Positions 45,479 through 54,538 of a DNA stretch of 64,000 nucleotides are shown here, in pieces; positions within the stretch are counted from its first letter, which is position 1; every line of letters starts with the position of its first letter. The notes under the pieces were generated by a model. The model saw nothing but the letters and a program-made list of their open reading frames with translations. It was not told the origin of the DNA and made no database searches. Location: assembly GCA_019753235.1 (NCBI GenBank), contig JAIELF010000017.1, positions 1-64,000 on the forward strand, written 5' to 3'. A program made the translations under genes and the position numbers. The DNA comes from a bacterium. Its GTDB lineage: Bacteria > Planctomycetota > Planctomycetia > Kolteriales > Kolteriaceae.

Positions 45479-48400
45479 ATGCGGAAGATTTCAGTGTTCT
45501 GGGCGATAGCGACGCTTGTCCGCATGGCCTGTTCGGACGAATCCGCGAAGCTGGATTCGCTCGGCAAGGAGTTTCTCGCGACGACTCGTCCGCTCATCGC
45601 GGGCCATTGTCTTGAATGTCATTCGACCGCCAAAAGGGAAGGAGAGTTGGATCTCGAGCGATTCGCGCAGCTCGAAGACGTTCGGCAAGATGCGGAGGTC
45701 TGGCGAAAAGTCATCGAACAAATCGAAACGGGTCAGATGCCTCCCAAAGAGGCCAAGCCTTTGTCGGCCGATAAAAAGCGAGATCTTTTGAGCTGGGTTG
45801 ATCGATACCTGAAGGAAGAGGCTCGCGCTCATGCCGGCGATCCCGGCGCGGTGGTGCTCCGGCGATTAACCAATGCGGAGTACACTTACACGATTCAAGA
45901 CATCACCGGTGTCGACCTGCAGCCGGCCAAGGAGTTTCCAGTCGACAGTGCTGCGGGCGAAGGTTTCACCAACACCGGTAGCGCGCTTGTCATGTCGCCT
46001 GCCCTTTTTCAAAAGTACCTCGACGCTGGCAAAGAGATCGCCAGGCATGCGGTCCTTTTGCCGACCGGACTTCGGTTTTCGTCTTCGACGACACGCGGCG
46101 ATTGGAACAAAGAAATCCTCGATCGGATCCGCGCGATTTATCGCCAATACACAGAAGTGGGTGGGGCAACGCCCGTCAATTTGCAGGGAATTGTGTTCAA
46201 CACCAATGATGGTGGGCTGATTCCGTTAGCGAAGTACCTGGATGCCGGCAAAGAGTGCGCGCGATTGGGCACGCTTGATTTCCAGGCCGTTGCGGATCGC
46301 GCGGGTTTGAACGCGAAGTATTTGACCATCTTGGTCAGTAGTTTGGATCAGCCGTCGCCGAGAGGTTCGCTGCTCAATGGTCTGCGGGATCGATTAATCG
46401 CAAACGATCCATCATCCGAACTGGCCAGCAGCATCACTCGTTGGCAACATGCTCTCACGAAGTTTCAGAATGTCGGGCACATGAAGTCTTGGATGGTGCC
46501 GACCGACCCGCTCGTTTCGCGTCGCGAGATGCGGTGGAAGTTTCCTGCCGACTTGACCGACCCTACGAAGAATCCCTCACTCGAGGTCAAGATTTATCTT
46601 GTCACCAGTGATGCCGGCGACGGGGCGGAAGGGGACTCTGTTGTCTGGGAAAACCCCCGATTGGTCGCTCCGGGGCGACCGGACTTACCCTTGCGCGATG
46701 TCCGCGCGTATGTGGCGATGATGGTCGCGCAGCGAGGAAAGTTGTTTGCGTCAACGGCCGAGGTCTTGCAAGCCGCCTTCGAGTCGCAAGGATTGTCTTC
46801 CGTCGATCGATCGGCATTAGCGAAGAAGTATCAGGTGGAGGAGTCGACGCTGACGGCGTGGTTCGATTATCTCGGTATCGGCACGAGCGCGGCATCCAGT
46901 CTCGACCTCTTTACCCAACAGGTGAAGAACTTGGGCGGATACGACACCGTTACCGGCTGGGGGTCGCCGGACTTACCGAGCCTGATCGCCAATGCGTCCG
47001 ACACGGATTACCGAGTTCCCGGTGTCATGAAGGCTCATGGTATCGGTGTCCATCCTTCGCCGACCATGCGTGTGGGCGTTGGATGGAAGAGCCCCTTGGC
47101 CGGCAGCATTCGGATCGAAGGGAAGGTGACGCACGCGCATCCGGAATGTGGCAACGGCGTTGTCTGGGGATTAACGATCCGCCGCGCGACGACTCGTCGA
47201 ACGTTGGTCGAGGGTGTAAGTCACGGCGCTGCTCCCGTCGCCGTGGGTCCCATCGACAACTTAGTTGTCGAGCCCGGCGATCTTGTCTCGATCATTGTTG
47301 GGCCGCGCGATGGGGATCATGCTTGTGATTTGACGTCGGTTGAAATCACACTTTCGGAGCTCGCGGGAGAAAAGCGAGTTTGGAATCTTTCGCAGGACGT
47401 GGCCGGCAACATCCTCGCGGGAAATCCGCATGCCGATTCGCGTGGGGCCGAGAGTATTTGGCACTTTTATCAGGAGAAGGTCGATGAATCGACCTCGAGC
47501 GTCATCCCAGCCAATTCACTTTTAGCACGTTGGCAGTCGGCCACATCGCCCGATGAGGCTCGGCAACTTGCCGATCAACTAGAACGACTTCTCATCAATG
47601 GACTCGCGCCCCAGACAAAAGTTGATGAACCTGACTATCTCCTTTATCAACAGCTTGCCTCGTTGGGAGGCGGATTGTTGTCTCGGGTGAAGATCGAATT
47701 GGCGACGGCGAACCATGATGCAACTGCTCCACAGAACATCGGCCTTCCTGCAGATCGTTTTGGCAAGAGTGCCGACGGATCGACAATCGACGCCACAAGC
47801 CTCGCCGTGCAAGCACCCTCGGTGATGGAAGTGACGCTGCCGGCAGAGTTGGTGGCTGGTGGTGAATTTGTCACGTCGGCCACTTTGCATCCTGGGGCAG
47901 GGCGCGAGGGGAGCGTGCAGGTCGATGTCACATCGACGCGAACGCCGGCCATCGACGCGATGGCGAAGGGGAACATTCTCTTAGCCGGTTTCACCTCGCT
48001 TGATCCGACTTTGCCGATCATTGTCTTGGATGAGAGCCAGGCGCGCCAGCGATTTCTTGCTTCCTTTAGGGCATTTCGCGAACTCTTCCCGGCAGCACTT
48101 TGCTACTTCAAAATTGTTCCGGTCGATGAAGTCATCACGTTGACGCTGTTTCATCGAGAAGATGAGCCGCTCTGTCGGCTGATGCTGAGTGACGAACAGA
48201 AACAGGAACTCGATCGGCTATGGCGAGAACTCCACTTTGTCAGTCGCGATAAGCTGACCAGCGTCGATGCGTTTCTGCAGCTTCTCGAGTACGCTTCGCA
48301 AGATGGTCGTCCCTCCGATTTCGAGCCTTTTCGCGAGCCGATCCAGAATGCTGCTGCCTCGTTCAAACAAGAGATGCTCGATGCCGAGCCCGAACATCTG

Positions 48401-49657
48401 CGGTCCGTCTTGCAATTGGCCGACAAAGCATTTCGCCGACCCCTGACCACCGACGAGCAGAGAACATTTCGAGACCTATACTCCTCGCTTCGCGGAAAGG
48501 GGATCGCGCATGATGAAGCGATTGTTCTGGTCCTCGCTCGCGTTCTCGTTTCGCCTCGCTTCCTTTATCGTCTCGAACAACTCCCTGCCGAGGGAAAGGT
48601 ATCGCTGGTCAACGACTATGAGTTGGCGAGTCGGCTGAGCTATTTCCTTTGGTCGGCACCTCCTGATGACGCGCTTTTACAACTCGCGGCCGAGGGAAAG
48701 CTGCAACAACCCGAGACATTGAAAGAGCAGGCTCGGCGAATGTTGCAGGATCCGAAGTCGCAGCGGTTGGCCCGCGAGTTTGGCTTGCAGTGGTTACAGA
48801 TTTACGGCTTCCGGACGCTCGACGAGAAGAGCGAACGCCATTTCCCCGAGTTTCAAGAACTGCGTGCCGACATGGAAGAGGAAGCGGTGCGGTATCTTGG
48901 TGATCTTTTCGCACACGATGGGTCGCTTTCGATGCTGGTGGATAGTGACCACACCTTTGTGAACGATCGGCTTGCGGATTTCTACGGCATTCCGAACGTC
49001 GTCGGTCCGGAATGGCGGCGTGTCGAGGGAGTGAGGAAGGCAGGGCGAGGAGGCATTCTAGGTCTGGCCGCCACGCTGGCGAAGAATGCCGGTGCCTCTC
49101 GGACGAGTCCCATCCTTCGTGGCACTTGGATGAGCGAAGTGATCCTCGGAGAGAAGCTCCCTAAGCCTCCCAAGAACGTTCCGATTCTCCCGGACGAAGA
49201 TTCGAGCACGGCCGAGCTATCGGTCCGACAGCTTGTCGAGAAGCATTCGTCGGACGAGAAGTGCGCGGTTTGCCATCGACGCATCGATCCCTTCGGCTTT
49301 GCTTTCGAGAACTACGACGCGATCGGACGTTACCGCACGAAGGACTTAGCCGAACATCCGATCGATGCGAAAACAACGCTGCCCGATGGAACGTCGATCG
49401 ACGGTCCCAACGACTTGCGTCGATATCTCCTTGATAAGAAACGAGAGGTTGTCCTGGGTCAGTTCCTAAAAAAGCTTCTGGGTTACAGCTTGGGCCGAAG
49501 CGTTCAGCTTTCGGATCAACCACTTTTGGACGAGATTCAGACGAAGTTGCGAGAGAATGAGGATCGATTCTCTTTGGCCATCGAGATGATTGTTCAGAGC
49601 CCTGCTTTTCGGTCGATCCGGGGCCCCTCGGCCAACACCACTTTGCCGGAAGGCTGA
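45479..49657 (+). CDS. giant planctomycete cytochrome PSCyt/DUF1592/DUF1588/DUF1585 protein
   Basis: This 1392-aa exported protein has a c-type heme motif CLECH (C44, C47, H48) in an N-terminal PSCyt domain, then DUF1587 (about 117-190). A long middle part of uncertain nature (about 190-960) follows. It ends with DUF1595 (AFRRPLTTDEQRTF), DUF1592 (from about 1044, ELASRLSYFLWSAPPDD), DUF1588 with a second heme-like motif CAVCH (C1262, C1265, H1266) and DUF1585. Relatives are usually about 700-900 aa, so the middle is enlarged. The ATG at 45479 has GGAG 9 nt upstream. The DUF1552 gene follows, the usual partner. The function is unknown but probably redox and envelope-located. Confidence 0.92.
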   Translation: MRKISVFWAIATLVRMACSDESAKLDSLGKEFLATTRPLIAGHCLECHSTAKREGELDLERFAQLEDVRQDAEVWRKVIEQIETGQMPPKEAKPLSADKKRDLLSWVDRYLKEEARAHAGDPGAVVLRRLTNAEYTYTIQDITGVDLQPAKEFPVDSAAGEGFTNTGSALVMSPALFQKYLDAGKEIARHAVLLPTGLRFSSSTTRGDWNKEILDRIRAIYRQYTEVGGATPVNLQGIVFNTNDGGLIPLAKYLDAGKECARLGTLDFQAVADRAGLNAKYLTILVSSLDQPSPRGSLLNGLRDRLIANDPSSELASSITRWQHALTKFQNVGHMKSWMVPTDPLVSRREMRWKFPADLTDPTKNPSLEVKIYLVTSDAGDGAEGDSVVWENPRLVAPGRPDLPLRDVRAYVAMMVAQRGKLFASTAEVLQAAFESQGLSSVDRSALAKKYQVEESTLTAWFDYLGIGTSAASSLDLFTQQVKNLGGYDTVTGWGSPDLPSLIANASDTDYRVPGVMKAHGIGVHPSPTMRVGVGWKSPLAGSIRIEGKVTHAHPECGNGVVWGLTIRRATTRRTLVEGVSHGAAPVAVGPIDNLVVEPGDLVSIIVGPRDGDHACDLTSVEITLSELAGEKRVWNLSQDVAGNILAGNPHADSRGAESIWHFYQEKVDESTSSVIPANSLLARWQSATSPDEARQLADQLERLLINGLAPQTKVDEPDYLLYQQLASLGGGLLSRVKIELATANHDATAPQNIGLPADRFGKSADGSTIDATSLAVQAPSVMEVTLPAELVAGGEFVTSATLHPGAGREGSVQVDVTSTRTPAIDAMAKGNILLAGFTSLDPTLPIIVLDESQARQRFLASFRAFRELFPAALCYFKIVPVDEVITLTLFHREDEPLCRLMLSDEQKQELDRLWRELHFVSRDKLTSVDAFLQLLEYASQDGRPSDFEPFREPIQNAAASFKQEMLDAEPEHLRSVLQLADKAFRRPLTTDEQRTFRDLYSSLRGKGIAHDEAIVLVLARVLVSPRFLYRLEQLPAEGKVSLVNDYELASRLSYFLWSAPPDDALLQLAAEGKLQQPETLKEQARRMLQDPKSQRLAREFGLQWLQIYGFRTLDEKSERHFPEFQELRADMEEEAVRYLGDLFAHDGSLSMLVDSDHTFVNDRLADFYGIPNVVGPEWRRVEGVRKAGRGGILGLAATLAKNAGASRTSPILRGTWMSEVILGEKLPKPPKNVPILPDEDSSTAELSVRQLVEKHSSDEKCAVCHRRIDPFGFAFENYDAIGRYRTKDLAEHPIDAKTTLPDGTSIDGPNDLRRYLLDKKREVVLGQFLKKLLGYSLGRSVQLSDQPLLDEIQTKLRENEDRFSLAIEMIVQSPAFRSIRGPSANTTLPEG

Positions 49658-49789
49658 GAATTGAAACAAGGATGACGCGATGGCACTCGCCGCCGGTTCG
49701 CCGACCGGTTAGAGTAGTGTGTACTTTGGGGCGCGGAACGGTCGGCAAGCATCCCCTGTTGATGATGGGCGTGGACGGAGAAGTGTGGC

Positions 49790-51094
49790 ATGGCGAAGCA
49801 TCGATTCTCTCGGCGAACGTTTCTTCGGGGCGTCGGCGTCAGCATGGCGCTTCCATGGATGGAGTCGAAGAGCGTTTGGGGCGACGAGACCAAGCCGGCC
49901 GAGCCGGGCAGCCAAGCTCCGATTCGTTTCGGAGTTCTCTTTTCCGGCAACGGATTCCATTCGAAGGAATGGTGGGCTCGCGGCGAGGGGGCCGGCATGG
50001 AACTGGGGCAAGTCGTTCAGCCCCTTGCCGACTTCCGCACCAAGCTGAACTTCATTCAGGGTCTTTACAACGAAGAGGCTCTCAAGGGAAACATCCACAG
50101 CTCGCAAACCGGGAACTTGTTGTCGGGCGCGCCACTCTTGCCGGGGGGCGAGATTCGTTCTGGGACCAGCATCGACCAGGTCATCTCCCAACGCTACGGC
50201 ACATCGACGAAGGTGCCGAGCCTTGTACTCGGTTGCGAGAAGTCGAATCCCTCGGTGCACAAGAATTATTCGATGATCTATAGTTCGCACATTTCATGGA
50301 CGTCTCCGACCACGCCGACGCCGCTAGAACTTTATCCTTCGCTTGCCTTTGATCGTCTCTTCCGAGAGGAGAGTCAGCACGGCGACGAAAGTGTTCTCGA
50401 CGCGGTCTTAGATGAGGCGAAGAGCTTTCGCGGCAAGATCAGTTCGCTGGATCGGCGCAAGCTCGATGAGTATCTCGATTCGGTTCGCGATGTGGAGCAA
50501 AGGCTCGAGCGAGCAGGCCAAGCGGGCGAATTACAAGGATGGCGACCAACGATCGATAAACCGAACATTCCTCGGCCCGATGACGGAATACCACAGAACA
50601 TTGCCGACCATATGCGGTTGATGGCGGACATCATGGTGCTCGGCTTTCAGACCGACACGACTCGCGTCTGCACGCTCAAACTCAACAACGACCACAGTTC
50701 GCTCCGGTTTCCGCATCTGGGCGTGGATTACATGATTCACCATTTGCTTTCGCATTCGGACACGGCCGACTGGTTGAAGGTGAACCAGTTTTTCATCGAA
50801 CAATTTGCTTACATCGCGAGAAAACTCGACGGCATTCAAGAAGGGGAACGGACCGCGCTGGACAACTCCATGTTGATGTATTGTTCAAGCATGCTGACCG
50901 GCGGGCACGATGCTACCAAGCTACCCGTCCTTCTGGTGGGGACAGGCGGCGGACAGATTCAAGCGGGCCGAGTGCTCAACTATCTCGATAAACCGAATCG
51001 AAAAATGTGCAGTTTATTTTTGTCCCTCATGGATAAGGTCGGCATCCGTCTGCCCAGCTTCGGCGATTCGAACGAACGTCTTGCCGAGGTCTAA
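49790..51094 (+). CDS. DUF1552 protein with Tat-type signal
   Basis: The N-terminus SRRTFLRGVGVSMALPW holds a twin-arginine signal (RRxFL), so the folded protein is exported by Tat. The body follows DUF1552: FGVLFSGNGFHSKEWWARG, GLYNEEALKGNIHSS, LSGAPLLPGGEIRSGTSIDQVI, and a late MLMYCSSMLTGGHDATKLPVLLVG segment that resembles alkaline-phosphatase/sulfatase-like cores. The function is not known. It is found beside DUF1592-type cytochromes across planctomycetes, as here, with a 132-bp gap. GGAG lies 9 nt before the ATG. Length (434 aa) is normal. Confidence 0.92.
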   Translation: MAKHRFSRRTFLRGVGVSMALPWMESKSVWGDETKPAEPGSQAPIRFGVLFSGNGFHSKEWWARGEGAGMELGQVVQPLADFRTKLNFIQGLYNEEALKGNIHSSQTGNLLSGAPLLPGGEIRSGTSIDQVISQRYGTSTKVPSLVLGCEKSNPSVHKNYSMIYSSHISWTSPTTPTPLELYPSLAFDRLFREESQHGDESVLDAVLDEAKSFRGKISSLDRRKLDEYLDSVRDVEQRLERAGQAGELQGWRPTIDKPNIPRPDDGIPQNIADHMRLMADIMVLGFQTDTTRVCTLKLNNDHSSLRFPHLGVDYMIHHLLSHSDTADWLKVNQFFIEQFAYIARKLDGIQEGERTALDNSMLMYCSSMLTGGHDATKLPVLLVGTGGGQIQAGRVLNYLDKPNRKMCSLFLSLMDKVGIRLPSFGDSNERLAEV

Positions 51095-51106
51095 GCGGGA
51101 GGCCTG

Positions 51107-52861
51107 TTACTTCACCCCGTCCAGAGAGAGATCGGGCGTCGCGGCACGAACAGCGGGCTCTACTCGAAGAATCTTGATCTTCGGTTTCATCAAGTCGACG
51201 ACGACGGGCGTGGGAGTCTCGGCTCGTCCAACGTTTCCTGCTCGATCCCGGCACTCAAGCCGAACGAAAAACTTGTAAGGCATCTTGGGATCGTTCGGGA
51301 TCTCCCACTGAAACTTTCCGCTATTCTCGATTCCATCGGCAATCGGAATCCACGGGCCGGTGGATACTTCCGCGTAGAGAAGCCGAATCGGTTTGGGGGC
51401 GGGATTCTTATCACGTGATTGCCATTCGATGTCGAGAATTCCCGACGATGTTCCTCGTCCCGGTTGCGGCGGTCGAAGATCGACCTCGGGAGGGGTGATA
51501 TCGACCTCGACCCAAACGTCGGGTTGATCGCCGGCTCTCGGCGGATCGTCGCCGAGCCCAGCCCCGCTCCGCGCGACGAGCTTGAAGCCGAAAACTCCCT
51601 CGGCATCAACCTCGACTTGGAACGGGCTCTTTTGGTCCTCGTCGTCGCCATGATAATTCCAAGTCACGCCGTCGTAGGTCCAGTAGAGCCCGACGACGCT
51701 GACCCCACTTCGGCCGACCTCTTCGAGGTCGTAATTGATCTCGAACTTCGTCGAGTTGACGAGCTGCAGATTTTGCCGAACGGGTGGCGATGGCGGAACT
51801 GCTTGAGAAACGAGTTGTCCCTGGGTCGTTGTCGGTCGGCCGGGGCCAGGCTCGGCCGTTGGACCCAGAGGTGGCATGATCGGCCCGCCACCCGGGGCGA
51901 CGGGACCTTGCCCCAAGGGGGTCTGACTTAACGGAACGTTGTTCGTTGTCGCGCCACTGAATGGACCTACCCCCGAAGGAGACTTGGGCATGGCCGGTGC
52001 TGATCCAGGAATCGGCGTCCAAGGGGGCGCGCCGGCGGCTCCTGGTGCCGGAGGAACGAGCCCGCCGTTTTGTCCCAGCGGCACGGAAAAATTAGGAGGA
52101 GGCGGAACCGCAAAAGATCCGTCGCCGGCGGCGACAGGTGGGGCACCGAACGCGGGTAAGCCCGAGGCTGGCGGCGAAAAACTTTGGCCGCCGGTGGCTG
52201 GCTGAAGCGATATCTCTTGCGTCGTTTCATTGCCCGAAAGATCCAGAACGCGAAGCCGAAGCTGCACCGGGCCACGCGTCCCGGTTTTGAATCGAGTATT
52301 GCCCGCAGCAACCTGCTGAATGTTGATCGGGAACCAGTCTGCCGAACTCGCCCGGAACTCCATCCGCAGCGTCCGCAGGTCGAGATTCGGATCTTGAATC
52401 TCCCACGTCGCGCCCGCTTCATCACCGTTCGGATTCAGACCACGAAAATCAACCAGCGGCGGTGTCGTGTCGACAATCACCACCAACTGCGGGGCGGTTC
52501 CCTGAAGCGTCGGTGGGTCGCCGCGACCATCCATGTCGACCGTCCGAACGGAAAACCAATACTCTCCGTCGGAGGATGCCGTGAAGGTGAAAAAGTCTCG
52601 GCCTTGTGGGACCGCGCCCGACGCGTAAGGCTTCCAGATGGCGCCCCGATCCGTCGAGAAGCCGAGCTGAACCTCTTTGAGACGAGCTCGGTCGGCAGCG
52701 TTGACGTCGTAGGGAATTCGGAAGGATCGCTCGCGGCTATAGATCGGTTTGTAGCCAGGTGTGTTGGCCGGCTGAGCAACCAGTTGACTTGCCGTCAAAA
52801 GGATGAGCCAACAACTCATTCTTCTTGTTGCGCCCGCGAATCGGCAATCGACGGACGTCAT
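51107..52861 (-). CDS. secreted protein with duplicated Ig-like modules and Pro/Gly linker
   Basis: A signal peptide (SCWLILLTASQLVAQPA) precedes 584 residues. Two blocks of about 95 and 80 residues (A1 about 45-140; B1 about 141-221) are repeated after a linker (A2 about 370-468; B2 about 470-565). Each A unit ends in the pattern V-x-VD-TPP-x-VD, and each B unit in a DLSGN/DRAGN turn like Ig or fibronectin folds. The linker (about 222-368) is very rich in Pro, Gly, Ala and Ser. It is probably an envelope or surface protein. No enzyme motif is evident. AGGA lies 9 nt before the ATG. Confidence 0.75.
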   Translation of the reverse strand: MTSVDCRFAGATRRMSCWLILLTASQLVAQPANTPGYKPIYSRERSFRIPYDVNAADRARLKEVQLGFSTDRGAIWKPYASGAVPQGRDFFTFTASSDGEYWFSVRTVDMDGRGDPPTLQGTAPQLVVIVDTTPPLVDFRGLNPNGDEAGATWEIQDPNLDLRTLRMEFRASSADWFPINIQQVAAGNTRFKTGTRGPVQLRLRVLDLSGNETTQEISLQPATGGQSFSPPASGLPAFGAPPVAAGDGSFAVPPPPNFSVPLGQNGGLVPPAPGAAGAPPWTPIPGSAPAMPKSPSGVGPFSGATTNNVPLSQTPLGQGPVAPGGGPIMPPLGPTAEPGPGRPTTTQGQLVSQAVPPSPPVRQNLQLVNSTKFEINYDLEEVGRSGVSVVGLYWTYDGVTWNYHGDDEDQKSPFQVEVDAEGVFGFKLVARSGAGLGDDPPRAGDQPDVWVEVDITPPEVDLRPPQPGRGTSSGILDIEWQSRDKNPAPKPIRLLYAEVSTGPWIPIADGIENSGKFQWEIPNDPKMPYKFFVRLECRDRAGNVGRAETPTPVVVDLMKPKIKILRVEPAVRAATPDLSLDGVK

Positions 52862-53216
52862 GCCTTCGCATCCTTCGGGCTTGGCGATCTCAGAGTGATC
52901 ACCGGATTGGTTCGCTTCTATTCTGCGTCATCGGCTTCACACTGGGTAAGCCTTGAGGAAATGTCCGGTTGTGCTGGCATTTGGTGGTTTGGGAAAGGGG
53001 GGAGAATTTCCCCGGGAACCTCGGTTTGGGCTCCTCACATCCTGATTTAGCCTGTATCGGTCCCATTCGAAAAGGGGGCAGAGGGAATGCGATTCATTCT
53101 CCGCCCGCACACGGTCCCGACATTCGGGGTCGGTTCGATTCGATAGGCACGAGAGATTCGAGCAAAGTCACGACCCTGCGATTTTTGGGTCGTGACCAGC
53201 GAAGGATGGCAACGCC
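52862..53216. other. 355-bp intergenic region between divergent genes
   Basis: This region separates the divergent genes for the duplicated-module protein and the BON protein, so it should hold both promoters. It contains a GGGGA/TCCCC inverted repeat near 53000 and the perfect 10-bp hairpin at 53167-53196. No coding potential was seen and no sigma-70 pair stands out. Confidence 0.45.
53167..53196 (+). promoter_or_regulatory. perfect 10-bp hairpin in the leader of the BON gene
   Basis: GTCACGACCC (53167-53176) and GGGTCGTGAC (53187-53196) are exact inverted repeats around a 10-nt loop containing five T. The hairpin ends 20 nt before the ATG of the BON gene and 4 nt before its GAAGGA ribosome-binding site. 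It could be an operator, an attenuator-like hairpin or an RNA element controlling translation. Confidence 0.5.
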
Positions 53217-54524
53217 ATGATCGGTCGCTCTAACGTCGGATGGTTCGCTGGTCTTTTCAGTATCGGCCTGGCCGGTCTAGGCGTGTTCGAGGCGCATGCG
53301 GCCGGGCGAAGCGAAGCGACCGCACGCGTCACCGACGAACTTCGTCAAAGCGAAGCGTACACACTCTATTCGAAAATGCTGGTGGAGATTGATTTGCGAG
53401 CCAATCCAAGGACGGCGACCTTGCCGATCACGGTGGCGGCGATTCGTCCGGGAAGTTTGGTTCTCGAAGGTCGCGTTCCAACCGCGCGGATGCAAGACTA
53501 CCTTGTTCAAAACGCTCAGCGAATCACCGGTCTTTCCGTGGAAGAACATTTTGAAGTGGGCGACGTTCCCGACACCAATCTCTTCTCGCCCCCCACGCGA
53601 GAATTAGAGGCGGAAGTTCAGGCGTCCGTTGCCGGCTTCTTTCCGGATGATGCGCCCAATGTCCGTGTCACGGTTCGAGAGAATGGAATCGTCGAGCTCA
53701 ACGGCGAAGTCAACAGCTACGAGACCAAGCTCAATGTCAGTCGAGTCGTTCGAAGCCAGCAGGGCTGCCGAGCTGTCGTGAATCTCATTCGGGTGCCGGC
53801 CGACCCTGTGATTGGGACGGTACGAGTTTCCGACGATGGCTCTTTGACACTCGATGCCAACAAGCTTCCGATCATCCCGGCCGCTCCCCTGGTCGATCTA
53901 GACCCGGCATCAGAGAATCATCCACCCCTCGCGCAGATGCGCGGCATGGCCGGCGACGATGCCCCGACGCGAAATCCCTCCAATGTCAAACTCTCCGAAG
54001 ATGTGCAGGCGGCCATTGAGTCGGACCCTGAAATGGCGGTCGCCGATCTGACTGTCGATGTCGAAGGAAAAGCGGTCGTCATCAGCGGCAAGATGGAATC
54101 ACGAGCAGACGTGGAGGAGATCATCGAGAAACTCTCCGACGTCCCCGACGTCCCGAAAATCGTGGTGAAATCGCGTCCCTATAGCATGCAGCGAACGCTC
54201 CCCGCGGGCGCTCGGCTTCAGCCGGAAATCAAGGAAAAGTCCTGGTCTGAGAAGTTGACATCTTGGATGCCGGGAGCGAAGGGGCTCGAACCCATCGAAC
54301 AAGCACACTCTTGGCGGTTCCGCGATTCCGTTCGTCGGCAGCTTGCTAAATCATGCGAAAAACGAATCGAAGGACTGAAGATTTCCACCTGTTCACGCGG
54401 TCTGCTCATTGAAGGCGAAGTCAAAAGCGCACGCGATCGGGCTTTCGTCCTCAAACAGGTCGACAACGTCCCGGAGCTTCGACCAATCCCAGTGGACGTT
54501 GTTCTCCGGGTTGCGACCGATTAA
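53217..54524 (+). CDS. BON-repeat periplasmic protein
   Basis: After a signal peptide (GLFSIGLAGLGVFEAHAA, about 12-29) come at least three BON-like units: about 33-110 (ITVAAIRPGSLVLEGRVPT), about 122-190 (VRVTVRENGIVELNGEVNS) and about 265-325 (LTVDVEGKAVVISGKMES), and a probable fourth near the C-terminus (KISTCSRGLLIEGEVKS). BON domains, as in OsmY and secretins, bind phospholipid or peptidoglycan-associated structures. The protein is 435 aa. It starts with GAAGGA 10 nt upstream and has a perfect hairpin in its leader. It converges with the phosphatase gene. Confidence 0.82.
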   Translation: MIGRSNVGWFAGLFSIGLAGLGVFEAHAAGRSEATARVTDELRQSEAYTLYSKMLVEIDLRANPRTATLPITVAAIRPGSLVLEGRVPTARMQDYLVQNAQRITGLSVEEHFEVGDVPDTNLFSPPTRELEAEVQASVAGFFPDDAPNVRVTVRENGIVELNGEVNSYETKLNVSRVVRSQQGCRAVVNLIRVPADPVIGTVRVSDDGSLTLDANKLPIIPAAPLVDLDPASENHPPLAQMRGMAGDDAPTRNPSNVKLSEDVQAAIESDPEMAVADLTVDVEGKAVVISGKMESRADVEEIIEKLSDVPDVPKIVVKSRPYSMQRTLPAGARLQPEIKEKSWSEKLTSWMPGAKGLEPIEQAHSWRFRDSVRRQLAKSCEKRIEGLKISTCSRGLLIEGEVKSARDRAFVLKQVDNVPELRPIPVDVVLRVATD

Positions 54525-54538
54525 GCGATCGGGAGTTT

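Noticed and set aside
53125..53150. GGTTCGATTC, resembling a tRNA T-loop
   Set aside because: No acceptor stem, D-arm or anticodon arm can be formed around it.
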